The notes below the pieces were generated by a model that searched no databases, was not told where the DNA came from, and was given only the letters and a program-made list of their open reading frames with translations. Made by a program: the position numbers and the translations under genes. Of a DNA stretch of 64,000 nt, positions 56,820-64,000 are shown piece after piece. The first letter of the stretch is position 1; every line of letters starts with the position of its first letter. Origin of the DNA: Aedes albopictus (taxonomy: Eukaryota > Arthropoda > Insecta > Diptera > Culicidae); assembly GCF_035046485.1 (NCBI RefSeq), contig NC_085137.1, positions 483,470,252 through 483,534,251 on the forward strand. Reading direction: 5' to 3'.

Positions 56820-59668
56820 TTTCTTTAAACCTCTTGAAATTTCTTCGGGATGATTTATCGAGATTTTTCAAAGATTATTTCAGGAGTTCTTTTAGGGAAT
56901 TCACTAGAAATTTATTCAGGTATTTCTACAGAAGTTTCCCCAAGGATTGATTCGGGAGCTCCTTCGAGGATTCCTGCAGTATAGTACTTCTTTCAAGGAT
57001 TGCACCAGAAGTTCCGTTAGGGAACTTCCCAGTAGTTTCGGGAGGATTCTGGAATGCCTCGAGGTGTTTTATCAGAAATTCCTTCATAAGTTCCCTCAGC
57101 TTTTCCAACAGGAGGTCCGTCAGGTATTCCTCCAGAAGTTCTTTCAGGAAATTCCTACCGGAGATGCTTTAGAGATTAGTCTAGGAGTTCCTCCAGACGT
57201 TCGTTCAGGAATTCCTGCAGGAGTTTCTACAGGGATAAGTCCAGAAGTTCCTTCAGAAATTTCTCCAGGTGTTTCAGGTTCTTCAGAGATTTCAGAGATT
57301 TCCAGAATTTCCTTCCAGGGTGATCCAAAGATCAATCCTGGAGAATTTAGGAATTCCTCTGAAATTTCTTCAGGGATTTCTTCAGAAATTATTTCAGGGA
57401 TTAGTTCAGAAATACCTTTTAAGACTCCTCCAGGAGTTTCTTCAGGGTTTCTTCTAGGAGTTTCTTCAAGAATTTCTTTAGGACTATAATCAAACATATC
57501 TCATGGAGTTCCAGCAAGAATTCCTCCAGGATTTTTTACAGAGAATCCTCCAGGTTTCCATTCCAGAATTCCCCCAGAAATTCTTTCTGAGATTTCTCCT
57601 TTCCTTTCGGGGATTCCTTCTGGATTTTTTTTCGGGGATTACGCCTGGAAATCCTTCGGGATTCCTCTGGGAAATCCTACAAGGATTTGTCCAGGAATTT
57701 TTTTGAGGATTCTTCCTGGAATTTATTAAGGGATTTCTCCTAAAGTTCCTTCGGAAATTCCTCTGGAAAATCCTTCAAGGATTCCTGGAAATACTTAGGA
57801 GATACCTCCTGAAAATCCTTCCTAAATTCACCCTGTGAATCAATCGGGGATTCGTCCTGGAGATTCTTCTGAAAATCTTTCAAGGTTTCCTCCTGGAATT
57901 TCTTCATGGATTCCTTCTGGAAACCCTTCGGAGATTCCTCCTTGAAGTCCTTCGGAGACTGCTCCATGAAATCTTTCAGGGATTCACCCAGGAATTCCTT
58001 CGGGGGTTCTTCCTGGAATTCCTTTGGGAATTCATCCTGGATTTTTTTCGCGGATTTCTTCTGAAATTCTTTCAGGGATTTCTACTAGTATTCCTACGAA
58101 GATTTCTCTTGAAAATCATTCGAGGATTTCACCTGGAAATCTTTCGGAGATTCCTTCTGGAGATCCTTCCAGAATTCCTCCTGGAATTCCTTCGGGAGTT
58201 CTTTTGAAAATCCTTCGGTGAATCCTGTGTTATTCAAGAATTACACTCAGGATACTTCACGGATAAGCGTTTTCCAGAAATGTCTCCCCGGATTCTTTCA
58301 GGGATTCCTCCCTGAATTTCTTGGGGGATTCCTTCCGGAATTCTCCCAGGAATTCTAGCCAGGATTCTTTCATTGATTTTTCACCAGATGCCCGGATTTT
58401 CTTTTTTTTTAATGTCTTTTTCTTTAAAAATGTCTCCCGGAATCAGGCATTTCTGCTGGGATTAGTTCAGGGATTTCTTCTCCATTTCTCCTGGGATTCC
58501 TTCCGCGATTCCATCCGGATTTCTGTGGAGATTCTCTCAGGGTCCATTGGTCGTTCCTGGGTTCCCTTTAGAGAATTCTCCTAGGATTCGTCAAGAATTC
58601 TCCCAGGATTTATTTTTTCGGAAATTCCATTACGAATTCCTCCCGGAATTCCATCATTGATTGATTATTCCCATGATTCCTATAGGGATTGCTTTCGGAT
58701 TCTTCAAAGATTATTCCAAAGATTCCATCAGAAATTCCCCTAGGGATTTCCTGGGTTCTCTACCGGAATTCCTCCAGGGATTTCTTTCGAGCTTCCCTCG
58801 CGGATTTCTTTAACAATTCTTCCCACAACTCCTTCATTTTGCGTTTTTCTTTATTGATTTCTCTCAGCTTTTCTTCGGCGATTCCTACAAATATTCATTC
58901 AAATATTTTTATAGGGATTCTTCCATGATTCTTTCATTAATTCATCCAGAGATTTCTTTTTGCATTCTTGTAGGCATTCCTCCCATTTCATTTGGGGATT
59001 CTAGCTGGATTTTTTTAGATCTGACTTTAGAAATGGCTCCGGGGCTCTTCAGGAGTTCATCCCGATATTCCTTAGGGGTTCTCCTAGGATTTTTTTCAAT
59101 GATTCCTCCACAGATTCTTTCAGAGATTCCTCCTGGGATTCCTTTAGAGATTTCTCCGTGTATTGCTTCAGAGACTTTTCCCTGGATTCCTTCAGGCATG
59201 CCTTACTGCTTAGATTCTTTCAGTGATTCCTACGGGATTCTCTCAGAGTCTCTCCCGGCATTCTTTCAAGGATTCCTCCAGCATATCCAAAGGGATTCCC
59301 GTTGAGATTCTTTCAAGGGTTACTCCAAGATTCGTTTAAGGATTTTATCAAGGATTTGTTCCGGTTTCCTTCGTAGATTCCTTCCCGAATCCCGTCAGAA
59401 ATTACTTCCACGATTCCTTCATTAAGTCCTCCCGGGATTTCATTAGGGATATCTTCCGGGGTTCCTTCCGCCATTCGTATTTCAGATATAACCATGGGCG
59501 TTTCCAGAGGGGGTCGTGAGGGACTCTAAGGATTTCATCAGACATTATTCCTCAGAGAATTTCTCCTGGGATATCTTTAGAGCATCCTCCAGTGATTGTT
59601 TCAATGCTTTTTTTTCCATGAATTTCTCCAAGAACTCTCATAGGAATTTCACCAGACATCTTTGTAGG
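56820..59668. repeat. GGAATTCC-type satellite in Src64B intron 1, proximal part
   Basis: The plus strand is pyrimidine-rich throughout: TTCCTCCAGGAATT, TTTCTTCAGGGATT and TTCCTTCTGGAATT variants. Copies are strongly diverged, unlike the arrays at 27 and 40 kb. Frames of 60-180 codons on both strands are repeat artefacts. It continues beyond the CAGGGGATGGCC element at 62403. Confidence 0.85.
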
Positions 59669-59814
59669 TACAGGGGATGGCCAAAATGTTTGGGATAGGC
59701 AACTTTTTTTCTCTCACAAAAAAGTTCAACATGATATAACTTTTCATAGAGTGCATCAAAAAATCTCAAATTTTGACTGTTTTTCAACCTATTATATGTG
59801 CATCATTGGTACAA

Positions 59815-61621
59815 CCCAAGAAACAATGTTTGCTTTAAGAAATGTTTCTCAAAGCAACGTTATTAAGCTGCAAGTCGTATTATATTTGAATAATTCTGAA
59901 ATAAAACTGTTCTTCAACTCTTGTTCGCCCAAAAATGAGAATCTATACAACATCAACCGTTATATAAGCACGATTGAATGAATGTTTATCCAATGATCGT
60001 TCATAGGTTGTGAAACTCTTGTTCAACGTTAGAACCATCAGCAATTTACACAAACATCATAAACTTTTCTTCAACGTTTATTAAACAATGTTGTATGACG
60101 CAATTTGTTCAATCATTTAAGAAGGGTTTTAGAAACCATTATTGTGCATTAGCGGCATAGTGCATAATAACAAGCTTTCTTCGATATTTATTCCACCATA
60201 ATACAATCAAAACATGCTGGGGCCGTGACACAACTCACGAAATTTATTTCTATTAATAGATATGGTTTAACAATCGCTACAAAAACGATTCTTAAACGTT
60301 TCTTCAATATCATTGTAATAATAAAATAGCAAAAATGATTTAACTTTCTATATTTCTGCATTTGTATTGAATCTGGAATATTTCTCTCTGATTATATACC
60401 CCCAACATCTTTATTTTATTACATTTTATGTGCCAAATCACATCAATGGAAAGACTCGAACTCTGGACCTTTGGGTTCACACTCGCCTGCACCCGCTCTG
60501 CTTCAATCCGAATTACATGAATCGGCAAATTTCAGCAGTATATAAATATTCAATCCCTGAGTCGAATACATATGCTGCTTAAATATTGCTTAAATATTTT
60601 ATTCAACTAATTATAAACATAAACATTGAAGCTGATCAATGATGGAATAATTGTAACCGCAACGTTTAATCATAAGGCATGCATGCTAATTATTTTGCTA
60701 GTCCATCAGTAATTCACGGTGTTGTGTTGTGAGATTGGTATCTCTTCGAACTTTTGATTAATTTGAACGCCTAAACAAGTGAACTATGTTTTATTTTCAC
60801 CGCTTCTGTTCTGTGTCGGAAGAAGAATGTGTAACGCTTGTGTATATCTCCAAGCAGCTATAAAATATGAACATAAGGAAGCTGAGCCCGGTTTGACCGG
60901 TGCCACCAAAGTGGGTACCAATACCAAACAGAGGAGCCGCCCAGGATCCACCTCAGCTGCATTTTCTGGTGTTTTTGTTGCTGATTTTGCTGTTGTTGGA
61001 GCGGGTAGTGTAAAAGGTGAGTTAGAATATTAAATATTTTGTGAAAAGTGAATATTTTGAGCTGCTGCAAGAAGTTTGTTTGATCTTCAAGCTTGTAGCC
61101 GCGGATGCTTTTCTTAGGCTCCTAATCAGCAATCGTGTTTATAAAAAGGGGCAGGGCGAACAACGATAATTAAGTGATACAGTACCACTGCTAATCAACG
61201 TTACTTGAATAAAAGTGTAACATTTGTATTGAAGAAAAATGGTAGCAACTTGTTGTTAAGCTATATCAGTGTGCTTGAATAAAATGATCAAGCAAAAGTT
61301 GTTAAACTTTAAATAAGCTACTTGTTCGATTGATGATCATATGTGGAATAACGGCTTCTAATACGTCAGAAGCAGCTTATATTCTATCTTTATTAGAGCA
61401 CTATTAGACAGATGATGTGAACACCTAAGCAACTGTGTTTCAACTTTTGTACCATTGGGTATTCAATGAGCAGAAATATGTTTTATAAATGTGCAGTTTT
61501 CACTGCATGAAACATTTATTTGCCATTTTGTTCAACATTTACTCTTGTACAACTGTCGGCGCCTTTGTAGCACATTTAATCAACTGGCATGTTTATTAAT
61601 GATTTTGAATTGTTACTTGGG
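59815..61621. mobile_element. 1.8-kb element with CCCAAGWAACA ends nested in copy B
   Basis: Ends read CCCAAGAAACAATG and, reverse complemented, CCCAAGTAACAATTC. AA is present on both sides, compatible with a 2-bp duplication, and copy A shows the site without this insert. The ends match the 137-bp hairpin MITE at 5479-5615. Motifs such as AACGTTTATT and GTTCAACATT recur inside. A tRNA-like sequence is included. The interior frame at 60779-61033 (84 codons) is unrecognised; no transposase is evident. Confidence 0.75.
60441..60512 (-). tRNA. weak tRNA-like sequence inside the 1.8-kb element
   Basis: On the minus strand, GAAGCAGAGCGGGTGCAGG resembles the D-arm of Leu/Ser-type tRNAs and CCAGAGTTCGAGTCTTTCC holds a B-box-like GAGTTCGAGTC. 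Stems pair poorly and no anticodon can be assigned. It is the least certain of the four such sequences. Confidence 0.35.
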
Positions 61622-62402
61622 AAATTTGGGCTCGATTGATTAATCTTTCACAAAGTTAGAACCGTTCGGGTAAAACACTATTTTTTAGACAACTCATTTT
61701 TGAGCTGTCATATCTCGGAAACCAGTGAACCGAATTGAATGAAATTTTGAACGTACACTAACAATATACGAATGCTTCACAAACTATTAAAACATAGATA
61801 CTTTTTGAACGTCGAAAAAAGTTATCATGGATTGGCACTTTTTGGATTTTTCTCGAAAAAATGTAATTTTTTTACGTCAATGTCAATAAATTTTAGTGTT
61901 GATGTCCAAAGATTTTCCACTTCTGTTCTCAAGTTTTCTTTAATCAGATATATGAGCGCCAATTTAGATTAAAGGAAGAACACATTTAGTATTTTTTGTG
62001 TGGTATTGTAAATTTGACATATTTTTCTCAATATGGGTAAAAATTTCAACCCGGTATAACTTAATTCGCCGTGAGAAAATATTACGTTTTATAACGTTGT
62101 ATTAAGTATCAATATATTGTTGATAAACGTTAAAAAAATTATTCAATTCAGTTCACTGGTTTCCGAGATATAACAGCTCAAAAATGAGTTGTCTAAAAAA
62201 TAGTGTTTTACCCGAACAGTTCTAACTTCGCGAAAAACTATTCAATCGAGCCCAAATTTGTCCCAATGATGCACATATAACAGGTTGATAAACAATCAAA
62301 ATTTGAGATTTTTTGATGCACTTTATGAAAAGTTACAGCATGTTGATTTTTTTTGTGGGTGAAAAAAGTTGCCTATCCCAAACATTTTGGCCACCCCCTG
62401 TA

Positions 62403-64000
62403 TTTCTGCAGATTTTCTTCAGGGATTTCTCCATATATTCCTTTACTTGAAGGAATTTGCTAGAATTTGTTCCAATAATTTCTTCTGGAAAAAATCTAAT
62501 TATTAAAGTAAGGATTTCTTAAACAGTTCGTCCAGAAATTACTGCAGACATGGATCCCTTCCAATGTTTTTTTTTCCAGGAATTCCTTCAGAAATTATTC
62601 CCGGAATTTGTTAACCCGAGATCGGCTGTACTGAGTACACGCATCATGAAAAAAAACACGCTTGTAGAACACAGCTGGAGGAAAGCTCTTCTGGAATTCC
62701 TCATGGGGTTCAAAATCGATCCAGGTTCCAAATCAATCCAGGACTTCCTCCAGGAATTGTTTAAAGATTCCCTTAGGGATTCCTCTTGGGATTGTTTCCG
62801 GGAGTCCTCCTGGGGTTTCTTCAGGAGCTGCTACAGCGATTCACGAACTCTTGTTAGGATTCCTGCAGGATTTCATCAAGAATTTTTTTTTCGCGATTTC
62901 TTCAGTACTTCCTGGGATTTCTACAGAAATTCCTCTTGGGATTCCCTCAGGAATTCCTCCTTGGATTTCTTCAGGAATTCTTCTTGGGATTCATCCAGAA
63001 ACTTCTCTAGGAAATCATCAAGAAATTTTTCTAGAGATTCTACTAAGGATTCCTCCAAATATTCTTTCACGAATTCCTCCAGGGATTCGTCCAAGAATTT
63101 TCCAAGGGATTTCCTTCATGCACTCCTAGAGGAATACCTACATTCCTCCAGGCATTCCCCGGGATTTCATTCAGCAATTTCTCCAGGATTACCTCCAGAA
63201 ATACCTTCAAGCATTTCTTTAGAAATTACTGCACAAATTCCTACAGGAATTCCTTCAGAAATGGCTAGGATTCCTCCAGGGAATTCAGATAGGAATCCCT
63301 CCAGAAATTGTTCCATACTTCTATCCAGGAATTACTCCATGCATTCCTTCACGAATTCCTCCAGGCATTCCTCTAGAAGTGCCTTCAGAGATTGCTCCAG
63401 GAATTGCATCAGGGATTCCTCCAGGATTTCCTCCAGCAATTTCTCAAGAAATTCTTACAGGTATTCCTCCTGGGATTCCTCCAGTGCTTCCTTCTGGAAT
63501 TCCTCCAAGGATTTCCGCCAGTAGTTTTTCGAAAGATTTTTCCAGAAATTTATCCAAGAACTTTCCCTCCAGGAATTCCACCAAGGGTTCCTCTAGGGAT
63601 TTCGCTTAGGATTTCTCCAGGGACTCCTCTAAATATTCTTCTAAGAATTCCTCCAGGCATTCCTTTAGAAATTCATGTAGAAATTCCTCTAGGCATTCCT
63701 CCAGAAATTTTCCAGACATTCATCCAGGAATTCCTCACAGAATTCCGCTAGAGATTCCTCCAGGTATACCTTCGGAAATTCCTCCAGAGATTTCTCCAAG
63801 CATTCCTCTAGGGATTTCCCCAAGAATTCCTCCAGGGTTTCCGCCATGAATTTGTTCAGAAGCTCCTCCAGGCATTCCTCCAGGTATTTCTCTAGGAATT
63901 CCTTCAAGGGATACTGCAGGAATTCTTCCAGGGATTGCTCCAGGAATTCCTCTAGTGATTCCTTCAGAAATTCCTCTCGAGATTTCTTCAAAAATTAAAA
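62403..64000. repeat. GGAATTCC-type satellite in Src64B intron 1, distal part (runs off the window)
   Basis: The pyrimidine-rich repeat resumes right after the element and continues to the end of the window, with units such as TTCCTCCAGGAATTCC and TTTCTTCAGGAATTC. Homogeneity rises towards 63,000-64,000. A 324-codon frame (62550-63524) and the 100-codon minus-strand frame near the end are translations of the repeat. The block extends beyond the window. Confidence 0.88.

Larger units (their letters stand above)
59671..62400. mobile_element. TA-flanked CAGGGGATGGCC element, copy B (2730 bp, with nested insertion)
   Basis: Ends are CAGGGGATGGCCAAAATG and CATTTTGGCCACCCCCTG with TA at 59669-59670 and 62401-62402. 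Satellite DNA lies on both sides, so it inserted into the intronic satellite. The internal sequence from 61622 on parallels copy A (AAATTTGGGCTCGATTG, ATCTCGGAAACCAGTGAACC). After removing the nested 1807-bp element the core is about 925 bp, equal to copy A without its own insert. Confidence 0.9.

Noticed and set aside
62550..63524. A 324-codon frame near the right end
   Set aside because: It runs through degenerate GGAATTCC satellite; parallel frames are open too, and the Ser/Phe/Arg-rich product has no family resemblance.
1..64000. Integrated viral sequences
   Set aside because: I looked for polymerase, nucleoprotein or glycoprotein-like stretches in the open frames and saw none that I recognise; a translated database search would be needed to exclude short fragments.

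Overview
The window looks like a repeat-saturated stretch of a mosquito genome, most likely Aedes. Three copies of a tRNA-related SINE that I recognise as Feilai-like are present (5105-5285, 17946-18129, 45094-45290), and many short TIR elements occur with TA, TTAA or 8-bp target duplications. A decayed RTE/JAM1-like non-LTR retrotransposon is also there, and the one convincing host coding exon is insect. Nothing suggests a prokaryote: there are no operons, and most long reading frames are by-products of short tandem repeats.

Host gene. The only exon I can defend is 55645-55876 (+). It is the first coding exon of a Src-family tyrosine kinase, the Src64B orthologue, with an N-terminal MGNKCCSKR acylation signal, a short unique region and a splice donor at 55877. 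A probable 3' splice site at 55470 and a possible upstream non-coding exon (54534-54871) precede it. No SH3, SH2 or kinase exon follows, so intron 1 runs at least to the window end and is filled with repeats.

Region by region. 0.9-2.3 kb: degenerate ~148-bp tandem satellite. 2.5-4.35 kb: pyrimidine-rich GGAATTCC-type satellite. 5.1-6.3 kb: two SINEs and a hairpin MITE. 9.8-14.4 kb: several TIR elements, two with tRNA-like cores. 15.6 kb: hairpin MITE. 15.9-21.2 kb: minus-strand LINE interrupted by a hAT element, a Feilai SINE and a TA-flanked element. 23.4-29.85 kb: 6.4-kb fold-back element whose arms are GGAATTCC satellite, with a homogeneous 24-bp array at 27.1-27.9 kb. 29.96-32.55 kb: inverted-repeat element with a different insertion in each arm. 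33.6-34.6 kb: inverted CCTGAAACC repeats. 36.36-37.11 kb: TA-flanked element. 37.64-43.64 kb: 6.0-kb TTAA-flanked palindrome. 43.95-45.39 kb: inverted repeat with a different SINE in each arm. 45.57-46.03 and 47.96-49.18 kb: TIR elements. 50.65-53.56 kb: pogo-like TIR pair enclosing more satellite. 54.5-55.9 kb: Src64B 5' region. 56.8-64.0 kb: satellite split by a second copy of the 47.96-kb element, which itself carries a 1.8-kb insertion.

Recurring themes. (1) GGAATTCC-type satellite lies inside three different TIR-bounded elements, and in two of them it flips strand at the midpoint to give multi-kilobase fold-backs. (2) tRNA-like sequences lie inside at least four unrelated TIR elements. 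(3) Several insertions can be dated and delimited precisely, because the opposite arm or a sister copy keeps the empty site. All boundaries were read by eye, with no alignment or database search.
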